Positions 52,816-62,410 of a DNA stretch of 64,000 nt are shown here, in pieces (positions within the stretch are counted from its first letter, which is position 1; each line of letters starts with the position of its first letter). Where the stretch lies: contig NC_092862.1 of assembly GCF_032062135.1 (NCBI RefSeq), forward strand, positions 69,506,205 to 69,570,204, given 5' to 3'. The notes beneath the pieces were generated by a model. That model was not told the origin of the DNA. It was given only the letters and a program-made list of their open reading frames with translations, and did no database searches. This DNA is from Pyxicephalus adspersus. Lineage: Eukaryota; Chordata; Amphibia; Anura; Pyxicephalidae. A program made the translations under genes and the position numbers.

Positions 52816-52867
52816 ATTCTAAGTTTAGGTATGCTTTAATCCATTTATCTACTATTTCAGCAGAAAG

Positions 52868-53100
52868 CTTAAAGAGAAATTAAACTCAAAAGTCCCCCAA
52901 AACCAAAAAAATACACTTACCTTCAATCCCGCAGCACAGTCGACCGGTCCAGGGCTCTCTTCCATAGGGTACTGCGTCATACCGGCATTCATCTTCTGGC
53001 CGACGCTCCGAGCTCCGCCATTTTCTTCTCTTCTTCCGGGTCCTTGTTCCTACGTCATCCGACCCAGGCGCAAGATCGGGTGACGTAGATGGAACACTTT
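52868..53100 (+). repeat. CpG-rich repeat family H, left-half copy next to CDH9 exon 2
   Basis: TTAAACTCAAAAG, ACACTTACCTTCAATCCCGC, the CGCCATTTTCTTCTC block and CAGGCGCAAGATCGGGTGAC match the left half of the 59 kb copy. It ends about 175 bp before the CDH9 splice acceptor and supplies most of the CpG dinucleotides nearby. Confidence 0.6.
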
Positions 53101-53274
53101 AAGTAATGCTATATTTCTATACTCACCAGCAGCTTCATGTAAAACATTTTACATATATATTTTATAAAATATATACCAGGGGTATATGGAATAGGTGCTA
53201 GATGCAGTTTAGTTAAAATATTGAATTATAGATAGAAGGTGCAAAAATATACTGATGAGGTGCCTTTTTTGCAG

Positions 53275-53329
53275 GTGTCAATACTAGAAGACAACATACC
53301 CATTTTGGAGATTTCTTCATCTACAAATA
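53275..53329 (+). other. CDH9: 5' UTR part of CDH9 exon 2, with upstream splice acceptor
   Basis: A pyrimidine tract followed by TTGCAG ends at 53274, giving a good 3' splice site 55 bases before the start codon. There is no ATG in these 55 bases. This implies at least one further noncoding exon upstream, as in other type II cadherin genes. The acceptor position is seen directly; its use is inferred. Confidence 0.75.
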
Positions 53330-53551
53330 ATGAAGACACATTTTTATTTACTTTTAATTATGTGTAATATTTTAATTCTTGTGATTGACACTACACCCGT
53401 GGATAAAACGCAAGGACTTGATGAGGAGAGAAAACAGCCATTGTCAGAAGATGGTAATAAGGTGTTGCATCGTGCAAAAAGAGGATGGATGTGGAATCAA
53501 TTTTTTTTACTTGAAGAGTATACAGGTTCAGATACACAATATGTTGGCAAG
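53330..53551 (+). CDS. CDH9: Cadherin-9 (type II classical cadherin), first coding exon, partial CDS (residues 1-74)
   Basis: This exon encodes the N-terminus of a type II classical cadherin, a calcium-dependent homophilic adhesion protein of the plasma membrane, mainly neural for CDH9. Seen in the 74 codons: a hydrophobic signal peptide at about residues 1-21, a short polar propeptide, a furin-type site HRAKR at 47-51, then the mature start GWMWNQFFLLEEYTG, where W2 and W4 are the two tryptophans that type II cadherins exchange in strand-swapped dimers. The exon stops after YVGK, exactly in phase 0, at AAG|GTAAGC, the position where type II cadherin genes usually split. The residues around the furin site (LHRAKRGWMWNQ, then SDTQYVGK) fit CDH9 better than CDH6 (SWMWNQ, DYQYVGK), CDH10 (HRQKR) or CDH12/CDH18 (GWVWNQ). 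The ATG has A at -3. Family is near certain; the CDH9 paralogue call is likely but rests on few residues. The rest of the gene lies beyond the window. Confidence 0.9.
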
Positions 53552-54749
53552 GTAAGCACATTTCCTCTTTTTCATTTCTTCTTTTAAGAACCATGAAATG
53601 GTACAAAATTAATACATTGGTTTATGTATTAAAATAAACGAACGTGCATTATAATATTGCACTATTTCCTTTAGCACATTTTTACTTAATATGAGATTAT
53701 AAATTGGGTATTATCTTTTACTTAAGTACCTATTTAAATGTTGCATTACACAGGGTAGTTCAGGTTAATTGGTACCCCGGGGACATGTACTTCATAGGTA
53801 TCTTTGTTTACCCTTGCATCTTGAGAAAATAGCTTTATTTAAGAATAAGCAATAATATACAATACAATATAAACAGACTTCATTTTGCATTGGGTGAATA
53901 AAATGATTGACTGGAACAGAATATATCAGGTAGTACCATGATGCCATATTAGACACAAGTAGTGGTGTCTTTGTGTTCTCAAGCTTCTTCTGCCAATAAA
54001 TATCATAGTTCTGCAAATAGTTTCATACAATTTGGTATATTATGTGTTTTTTAAACTAGAAAAATTGGAAAAGCTTCAACAAATTGAAAACAAAAAATAG
54101 GAATAATTGTCCCCTCTTTTGCATTTAAACCAAAAGAAGTCTAGTGACTCTATTTATAAATTATTTCCCTGTCAATTCGCTCAGAATATGTATTTATTTC
54201 CTATTCATTTCCAATTGTGACAGCTGTGCACTTTTGATAATTAGCCATTGTTTTATTAGAAACTGAAAGAAGAAGAGTAGAGAGAATTGACTGGGTGACT
54301 ACATTATAAATAGAGCCCTAACTGGTTGCCCACCAATGATAAAATATAAACCATGAAATGTAAATGTTTATATGTGTTTAACAATTTTTTATAGATCTGA
54401 CGTTTACATCTGTGCAGAAAATGTTAAAAAAATGTTATTTTATGTATTAATGTTCAGTGCAAAACACCTATGCATATAATGTCTTTATACCTTTATGCTC
54501 TGACAGCAAAGGACAGCTGTGTGTAGGACAATGCACATTTCAGTGCCTTGGGAGCTTGATACATGTTTTATTTCAAGGCAAAACTTTGACAAACGGTCCT
54601 TAGTGTACCTTGCTGGAAAAAAAGGAACAAACACAGCATTATGTATATGTTTAAGGTTCATGATTTCACCTGTGTATTATTCATCAATATACTATGTCTA
54701 GATGCATTCGGGAATCCCTTTTTCTATGACAGCATACTGTACATTTGCA

Positions 54750-54822
54750 AGTGTACAGTGCTGTGTAATATGTTGGCGCTATATAAATCCTGTTTATTAA
54801 TATTAATAATAATAATATTTTA
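54750..54822 (+). mobile_element. LINE/SINE 3' tail with (TAA)n simple repeat
   Basis: GTGTAATATGTTGGCGCTAT followed by ATAAA and a TTAATAATAATAATA run is a widespread amphibian and fish retroelement tail. Only the 3' end is present, as expected for a 5'-truncated insertion. The parent family is not certain. Confidence 0.55.
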
Positions 54823-55299
54823 ATAAATACAATGTAGTTGTTCATTTTATGTTTGTTTTGGTAAATCAGACCTATTGACCAGTAACTAGACAGGTGATGC
54901 ATACATGTTGCATTTAGAAACCATAGCCTTGCCACCTTGGCTTGGCTAACTGCCATTAAGTATTTGCTGTGCACAGTAATGCATATTTTTACAGTTAACA
55001 TAGTTCCCATAAACTAATGGTCTTTTGAGCACCCCAGTTTTTACAGTTTCATTACAATTTACAGCTTGTCCCAAATTCAATGTGAATTCAGTCTTGTGAA
55101 AAAAGAGTACAAAAAAAAGTACAATGCTAAAGTTATAAGGACAAAATATAAAAAAAAATCTGGTCATTTGTAGGCATTAAAATTAGGTAAATACAACTTT
55201 AGATAATCAATGCGTGGCATATTACACCATGTTGTTATTTATTTAAGTCAAAATACAGAAGCAGTGTATAAAAAATTAAATACACTTTACAACTTGAGA

Positions 55300-56062
55300 A
55301 TTAGGGGAATAAGTAGCAGCTAGATGCTGCTAATCAAACGCACTTTATTAAATGACCATAGGAAAATGGGACTGCCTCAATGCCAAGATGAAAAGACACC
55401 AGCCCTGATTATAAAGATGCAATTGTTATTGCCCATTGGATAACAAAAAACAAAAGTTACATCTTAGACTGTAGCATCAGTTAGCATGTTGAATGTTGAA
55501 GTCCATGACAGTAGAATTAGAAAAAAACTGAATATTATGACAGCATGGTTTAAGATTGCAAAGCAGTACCTCAACAATTCACTATACCTCTGGTAGAATG
55601 ACCTTTGGACAAAAAAAAATTGATGTTTGTCATAAAGCACAGCATCACATTTGGTAAAAAACAAATAAAGAATATTAGCACAAACACCTCAAAACTGTCA
55701 AACATGGCCGTGAAGGGGTAATTATTTGGACTGGTTTTGCTACCATAGAACCATGGCACCTTGAAGTCACTAAATAGACAATGAACTCTTCTGTATATAA
55801 AAGTATTCTACAGCCAAATGATAGGACATCTATGCAACATCTAAAGTGTGGCTGAAGTTGGGTCATGCAACAGGACAAGACTCTCGAACACAGTAGCAAA
55901 TATACAATGGAATGGTGAAAAAAGAAAATTATCAAGGTGTTGCAATAGCCCAGTGAAAGTCCAAATTCAGTCCTTTTGTAATGTTGTGGGGGGACCATAA
56001 TAGAGCTGTCCATAAACTAATGACTGCAAACCTTAATGCACTGAAGTAATGTTGTAAAGAAG
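55300..56062 (+). pseudogene. Tc1/mariner DNA transposon remnant with dead transposase
   Basis: Reading all three plus frames in order gives consecutive blocks of a Tc1-type transposase (DDE/D family, cut-and-paste at TA). The leader before the ORF and the start of the ORF are followed by an internal deletion, then the C-terminal catalytic part. Near 55603-55611 LWT is kept, but the Asp-Glu that should follow is replaced by an A-run. At 55859-55876 WVMQQD is intact and holds the second catalytic Asp. The SP-D-LNPIE region near 55945-55970 has lost its acidic residues. A block resembling the ANLNALKxxCKEE C-terminal motif ends near 56062. Several frameshifts and stops make it inactive. The 3' end and right terminal repeat are not visible; the left terminal repeat may extend to about 55010-55200. 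It sits in CDH9 intron 2 in sense orientation. Confidence 0.85.
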
Positions 56063-56064
56063 AT

Positions 56065-56910
56065 ATATGTACAGTACCTATATTATAATAGTAACTGGTG
56101 TGGGGTCAACTTGCATTGGTAATAAACTCATTAGCATCTTATTGCTTAGTTCTATAATGTGCTTTTGTCTTGAGTCAATTGGTACTATCATTTTAATTTT
56201 TTCAATGCACTTCAATTTATTAATAAATTCATGGAAACAAGCATTGTATTAGTATGGGAACTCTTGTGTCTTAGATAGCAATTATTTACTCAGATAGCAT
56301 GTCAGGGAACTATGGATTATGTATATGTTGTCTTAAAAGCCTAAAACTGTGTCGGGACCCCATAGTATTCCAACTGACCTTTCCAAAGGGTAGGCCAGAA
56401 AAATAGGCCTTATGCCAACCTTCAGCAAGACCTCTTTCCTACAAACTGCCCCCCCAAATGGTTGTAGCAGACATATTTTCAATCTGAAAGTCCTCTTTCA
56501 TAGGGGGATCCCCAGATAGCTATCCTTTTATCAGAGGAATGTAAAGGGGTGTATTTTACCACTTATTCATTAAACTAGAAATAATACCAGAACACCCATA
56601 CTGTGAAAGTGTTTATTTTATTGGAAAAAAACAAACACATTTACAGATTACCCTGTCTAAGTAAATACCTTTGGGAATTCTAATATACTTACTTCTGCAA
56701 AATCATTGACAGTTCCTGCATCAGATATTTCAGAAGTAAACTTACCAGAATTCCCAGTACTATTTATAAAGTACTTGGAAATCTATTATTTAGTGGTGGG
56801 AGCCGGTATGTTCCTATTGTCAGTCATTCCTCACCGTGATCGATACTGAATTTACATCACAGGATGGTACAATTGACCTTGGATTACTTCAAGGGAAATA
56901 AATATGTCAG
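56065..56910. other. Intronic AT-rich DNA after the Tc1 relic
   Basis: No feature with clear limits. The right end of the Tc1 element is not recognisable here. Confidence 0.5.
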
Positions 56911-56913
56911 TAA

Positions 56914-57195
56914 GGGCTCTATTTAAAAAACAGGGAAGCAGATATTCCCTTAAACATTCCCTCACGGGAATATTCCAGGTCCATGTATTTCAAAGGCAGT
57001 AAATAATTCCACCAGGAATTTTTGAGGGAATGATTCCATGTTTTATAAATAGAGTCCAAAGACATGGTAACTGGGTAATCCTGATAAAGAGGACAGGTGG
57101 GAATGTAAAAATAAGTACTTATCAGCATCCCTCTTTAAAAAAAAAAAAGTTTCAAGAAGGCAGGACTTCTCATAAAGTTTGCAGGTTATTTCAGA
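56914..57195. mobile_element. Interspersed repeat, family B, second copy
   Basis: The foldback part runs from GGGCTCTATTTAAAAAACAGG to CATGTTTTATAAATAGAGTCC, with inner arms around CCCTCACGGGAATATTCC and TTTTTGAGGGAATGATTCC. The tail (CAGCATCCCTCTTT, A-run, AAGTTTCAAGAAGGCAGGAC, AAGTTTGCAGG) matches the 10.8 kb copy. Confidence 0.65.
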
Positions 57196-58961
57196 AAAAT
57201 ATATTTTATGGTGTGTGTGTTTTCAAAAGTTCTAGTATACCTCTTTTTGGGAAAGTTTAATAGGAATTATGTATTTTTGCACTCATTCTTTGCACTGTAA
57301 GAGGACAGGTATCTGGGTTCCCCTTATTAAAGGGGCTTTTAGATCCAACATTTGCTTAATGAGCTAGTATTCTTTAAAAATAATAAAAATAGCATGGGTA
57401 ATCAGAAATATAACGAAAGATGCTGAAAAATGTTACTTTACCTGCTGTATAGGTGAACTAAACTGGTGAAAATGCTGTACAAGCAAAGCAAATAATCCAT
57501 AAATGTGTGAAGAATAAATCTCTTTAAATATATATATTTTTTATCACAACCCAAAATCATTGACTCCTTTTCAGAGACTAATGCAATATATATTTGCATT
57601 ATATTAAAATATATAATATTTTGATTTGTATATTCTCAGTTGTATATGTATTTCATTAGAAAGCGAAGTGTATTTTGCACTATTTTTTAAAGAAAAGTAT
57701 GTACAGCCTCTATTTTTCCAAGCCAACTCATTTGTTTGATTATAGAATCATCCTCATCTTCCTGATTCAGCGGCTTACAAGGGCAGAAGTTTTAAAAAGA
57801 CTGAAATATTTCCTCCTGACATTTTGTAATTTTGTAGTGAGCCCAGTTCACATAAATTCAGTCTTACAATACAGTCCTAGAGGCCAAATATTTTAGCTAC
57901 TGAAAATGAAACAGATTTTGAAAGATTTGCCATTTCTGTGAAATAGGTCAATTCCAACTATGTGGCAAATGTTAACTATAGTGAACTTTGTGAGATCTTT
58001 GGAGATTTTATTTTGCATGAGAATTTTAGGAGTATGTGCAATAAATTAGGAAACATTAGACTGCAGGTTGAAGGTGGCTTTTGCACAGCTATTTTAGGTA
58101 GCAGAAACAATGAATTCAGATTCAGTGAAAAATTCATTGCACTTAAAGCTAAATGGTAATAGAATAATCTGAAGTTAAAGCATAAATGTTCCTCTGTCAC
58201 TTTCTGTCACTACACTTACATAGCATGGTAGCTATTTACTGAGCAGTAAAATCTGGTGCTAAAGCAGGACAACCTAAATATTTTAAAATATGCTCCTCAT
58301 ATGGCAAGTCTATTACCTATGGGAATGCTGGAAATGTTGCAATAACTTCTTATACAATCCTGTGGCCGATGTTCAATAGATTATGTCCTATACATAAGAG
58401 AGAAGCTGTCCATTATATGCTTTTAAAGCCTTTTATCTGGTGCCATCTATTACCCAATTGTACACAGTGGACCACTGATAAATAAATTAATTCGATCTTC
58501 TTAATAAACAGGAAAACACAAAGCAAATTACAAAGCAATTATGTTGGTCTATGATGAATTTAAATCCACTTATAAAGTAGTTGTCTCAAGTAATGATATA
58601 TCATCGTTTCCTGTCAGTGCCCCCTTGTTAAAACTAACACATACAGTAAATATGTTAGAAAGAAGTTCATAGGTTCAGGTAAATCAGACTAGTGCTTTAG
58701 AGTGATTATTATTAGAATTCAGTAAACAGTCATAAAAAATAAAAATATAATACGTGCTTACATATTGTAAGCTGTACTGTATTTTTCTTCCAACGTAAAT
58801 GATTTATAATTTTTTTATTGTGTCTTTGAAGTTGCCAAAAAAATCATGATAAAATTCTTTGGAACAACCCTCATCTTCATGGTCGTTTCCTTTTCTGGGA
58901 GTGTGTTAATACTGTCTTTGCTGGACCAGAACTTTCGTCCCAGGAATACTATAGAGTGCTA

Positions 58962-59400
58962 CTTAAAGTAGAAGTAAACTAAAAACAAATCAATGACACT
59001 TACCTTTAATCCGGCAGATCCCTCGATGGTGGACACTTCTTGCCATCCGGTCTCATGTCCTCCTGGGTTTCCTCTTTGAGTCGGGTGCCGCCATCTATTG
59101 TTTTCTCTTCTGATTTTCTTGATCTGTCACTCAATCTCGCACTGCGCAGGTCCGGTGACATAGATCCAGTGACATAGCTGCTGTGAAGGGGAAAAAAAAG
59201 AATGTGTGAGATCGGCATTTCCTTCCCCTTGGAGGAAAAGATGCCCCTTTTGCACATGCCAAAGGTTAGGGCATGCGCAGAAGGAGCAGCCAGAGTGCAT
59301 GATGTAGGTATCCCGGGAGGCTCTGCGCTCCCAATAAGTCTTGATTGCCGCGGAGATTAAGCATAAAAGGGGGGGTTCCTGCACCCTTTTTTAAAAAAAA
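58962..59400 (+). repeat. CpG-rich interspersed repeat, family H, longest copy
   Basis: Unlike its AT-rich surroundings, it is rich in GC and CpG. It starts near TAGAAGTAAACTAAAAACAA, has CTTACCTTTAATCCGGCAG, a central region with TCTCGCACTGCGCAGG, then GGGCATGCGCAGAAGGAGCA and GTAGGTATCCCGGGAGGCTC, and ends in a run near ATAAAAGGGGGGGTTCCTGC. No coding frame is conserved among copies. Other copies: 22.9-23.3 kb (minus) and 52.6-53.1 kb. Confidence 0.65.
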
Positions 59401-59539
59401 AGGGGCAGCAAGGATAACTGTCCCAGTCTTTCACGCATTAAAAAGAGCTCCACCACTGTTTTTTTTTTTGTGTGCTGTGTCCTTTGTTTGAGACTGTTTT
59501 AACAATTTTTGGGAAAGGAAGGCACATATTATGCACCAC

Positions 59540-60060
59540 TGTGCTCATTCTCTAGAGTGAGGGGTCAGATGTTTGGGCTTCCAGATATCAATTACCTCCC
59601 TGCCTACAGGCCCCCACAACACTGAAGTCACATTGTGGGAATAAGTCCCTCTCCTCTAACGATGGCTCTTGCCAGCATTGGGTGCAGGCAGGGGTCTGTT
59701 TTTGGTAAAAGGGAAGGAGATATGTTTCTTATCCCCTTCCTTCTTTGGAAAGCCAAATTCCAGAGGGCCTTTTGTGGATGGGAGGGAGGCACACACGCTC
59801 CCTGCCCCCATTTTCTATCCAGAAAGGTCCCAAGCCAATCAAAAGGTTTAGTTTAATATTGGAGGATCCCATGTTTTTCTTTTGTTTAAAAAAAAAAAAG
59901 TTTTGCAAGGCATTAAAAACACGTGAAAATGCCCTCAAAAACATTCCAAATAATTCCAATTCAAGTCTTCAAAGGTGGAAGTGGGGGGAGACCACATTTG
60001 AATGCTCCATTGAGAGAATAAATGGTGAGTGCCTACCTACTGCTATATCCTACCACCTGT
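59540..60060. repeat. Less AT-rich segment, probably an old dispersed repeat
   Basis: Open frames occur on both strands, typical of locally higher GC rather than coding. It directly follows the family H copy. It has an A-run at 59888-59899 and no recognisable protein motif. Confidence 0.3.
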
Positions 60061-60389
60061 GAAATATTGAAATTATGAGTGGACCTATCTGTTAATGATA
60101 TTTTTTTAAAAGACAAGTCTATCAATGAGTGCTGATTTGCACTAGTGCAACATGCATGAGTTGTAGTAACACAAGTCACAATAATAAGCTAAGCTACTGG
60201 CCAATGCAAATTGCATTTAATTTTTTTTCCCCTAAATCTGGAACACTTTTTGAAGAGAAGGACAGACAATAAAAATGAACATTTTTAATGTCTAAATGAA
60301 CCCACAAATATTCTTATATAAATAGCACAATACTGTAATATAATGGAAATCATTTTATCTATTCCTAATTAATTTCTTTGAGTTCACTG

Positions 60390-60572
60390 TGAGGGGTTGA
60401 TTTACTAAAAGGAATGTTAGGTTACCAAGGTGAAATTTGTTTGCTTTACTGATCTACTATATGCAAAGGAAAATTCATTTTTTTTAACTCTCTATCACAA
60501 ATCTTAAATAATTTAGGTGTAAACAGCTTCACTTGGCTGAATGAGAATTCTCTACTTTTAGTAAACTTAGTT
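60390..60572. mobile_element. MITE, family F (TTGATTTACTAAAAG ends)
   Basis: GGGGTTGATTTACTAAAAGG at the left pairs with CTACTTTTAGTAAACTTAG at the right. The region at 40797-40985 starts with a similar GGGGTGGATTTACTAGAG and may be a decayed relative. Confidence 0.5.
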
Positions 60573-61368
60573 TTACTAAAAGCAGTATAGTATATTGTAC
60601 CTAAAATATAAATAACTAAACTTTTATAACCATAGTTTGCACTTTATGATATATTTTCCTTCTTCATTGGCTTTTAATTATGAGTTTATAATGCACCTTT
60701 ATTATGACACTCATGTGACCATGGCTATGGAGCTGTTTGCAGCTTTGATAACATAAACCTAAGCATGTATGTAGACCTTACAGCAGCCAAAGATGGAAAA
60801 GTAATGCATTTTAGCAATTTTCAAAACCTATTATTTTAAGACTTGATGCCTTTCATCCTAGAAAAAAAGATGTATAATAGTTAAAATTAGGCTAAGTTTG
60901 TTAAATGCAGTTGTAAATAGAACATAATCTATTTAATTTGCATGGCAAGTGTATATATATATATGCAGATAATCAGATATTGAAACTGAATACATTGCAT
61001 ATAATACTTGATGTTATGTATCTATATGTATATATAAGAATTTAGAATTTCCACGGTAAAGCTGGTAAAAAGTCTAGTTTCCCCCAAAGAATTCCTGATA
61101 GAGAGGGCAAACAGAAGTGTAGCATCTCAATGTACATAAAAACTCCCTAAAGTCCGTGAATATGTGTAATGATCTAATAACAAACCAGTCATAAAGTATA
61201 CATTAAATTTTCGGTAAAAAGGCAAGTTATAGATATAAATAAATTTGAATGACATTTCTCCAATTAGATGGAAAAAAGGACTGGTCAAGCATTAGATTCA
61301 GCCCCATAGATTGAGCCCACATGGATAACTGAATCTATTGTTTTATATCATGGATAACTGAATCTATT

Positions 61369-61370
<2 letters not shown>

Positions 61371-61421
<51 letters not shown>

Positions 61422-61440
61422 TAGTATATATATAATATAT
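61371..61440. repeat. (TA)n microsatellite preceded by a 29-bp tandem duplication
   Basis: A TA run of over 40 bases, then interrupted TATATA. Immediately upstream (about 61320-61371) ATGGATAACTGAATCTATTG occurs twice in tandem. Confidence 0.95.
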
Positions 61441-61628
61441 AATATTTTTTTTATATAGCAATTTGTAGTTGATATATATGAAACATATCAATTGCACTTA
61501 CATTTTCCCATGTTTAACTCTTCAAGAACACAGCAATTACAGAAAAATAAATGTTTATGTGCCATATATATAGTATACTCCTACCTTACTTATTGACATC
61601 AAAACCAAGCTCTGAATTTCTAAACACA

Positions 61629-61784
61629 TTGGGAATTATTTATAAAGCAGTGAATCTGGCATTGAGCAGCCATTCTGCAATGGAGATTATTCAAGGTGCA
61701 TATTGTTTTATTGGTAATGGTTTATTCTTCATCAGAGAATGTTGGTTTACTGCCAGATTCACTGTTTTAAAAATAAACCCCATT
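61629..61784. mobile_element. MITE, family D (about 155 bp)
   Basis: TTGGGAATTATTTATAAAGC and AGTGAATCTGGCA on the left are matched by the complement of TGCCAGATTCACTGTTTTAA and AAATAAACCCCAA-like sequence on the right. It lies inside the longest open frame of the window (61551-61988), which I therefore read as chance. Confidence 0.65.
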
Positions 61785-62243
61785 GTCTCAGCCCTGCTTA
61801 CCCAATTTCTGATGAATACAGACCTCTTCTTAGTCTTAAGTGCTTCACAGAACACAGGAAGTTATTACCTCACATTAGTTTTAGCAAAATTACTAAGTAT
61901 ATTAAACAAATATAACAAAAATGCTATTAATACAATTTCAGAGGTATACTTAGCAGACCAAAAAGACAGAAAAATACACTTCATATAATAAAATAAGTTG
62001 AAGATAAGAAACAAATTGCAATAATTAAAGTGCAATTTGTAATTTCTTTTGTGTGGCCTAGCAATTTAACATTAAGCTTTGAGAAAAATTCACCTTTTTT
62101 TTACATTTTCATAGAAAACGTCCTGTGTGTTGTGGTCAATTAGAAGACCTCCTTTCCTTAGCAATGTACCTATAGAAAGCAATGAGGTCACACCTGTGTA
62201 AATGCCATCCATACAATGGGAATGGGACATTTCTAAGACTTAT

Positions 62244-62410
62244 GCCTAAACTTTTAAGGCCTTATCCTTCCTGAATTTTGAAATCTAATTTTGATGTGTA
62301 GAATAAAGAAGGAATGAAATCATTTGTTTTTTTTAAACTATACCTGAGTTTTCAAAGCCTTATTCTACCTGAATTCTGAAATCTAATTCTGCTGTGTAGA
62401 ATAAAATTAG
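62244..62410 (+). repeat. Diverged tandem duplication, period about 99 bp
   Basis: CCTTCCTGAATTTTGAAATC near 62267 recurs as CTACCTGAATTCTGAAATCT about 99 bases later, each followed by TGTGTAGAATAAA. Two units, roughly 85% alike over 64 bp. Confidence 0.65.

Larger units (their letters stand above)
36335..53274 (+). other. CDH9: Putative CDH9 intron 1 (about 16.9 kb)
   Basis: It is bounded by the strong GTAAGT donor and the TTTTTTGCAG acceptor. I found no exon-like segment with clear coding homology inside. It contains MITEs, a LINE reverse-transcriptase relic, several copies of a dispersed frog-type repeat, GC-richer repeat remnants and much plain AT-rich sequence, all listed separately where recognisable. 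Confidence 0.5.

Noticed and set aside
54684..56013. Minus-strand open frames over the Tc1 relic
   Set aside because: They are antisense shadows of the decayed transposase.
59006..60062. Multiple overlapping open frames on both strands
   Set aside because: They lie in a CpG-rich repeat and an adjacent higher-GC segment where stop codons are rarer; not conserved between the repeat copies.
61551..61988. Longest open frame in the window (145 codons, plus)
   Set aside because: It runs through a palindromic MITE (61629-61784), has AT-driven composition and no recognisable domain.
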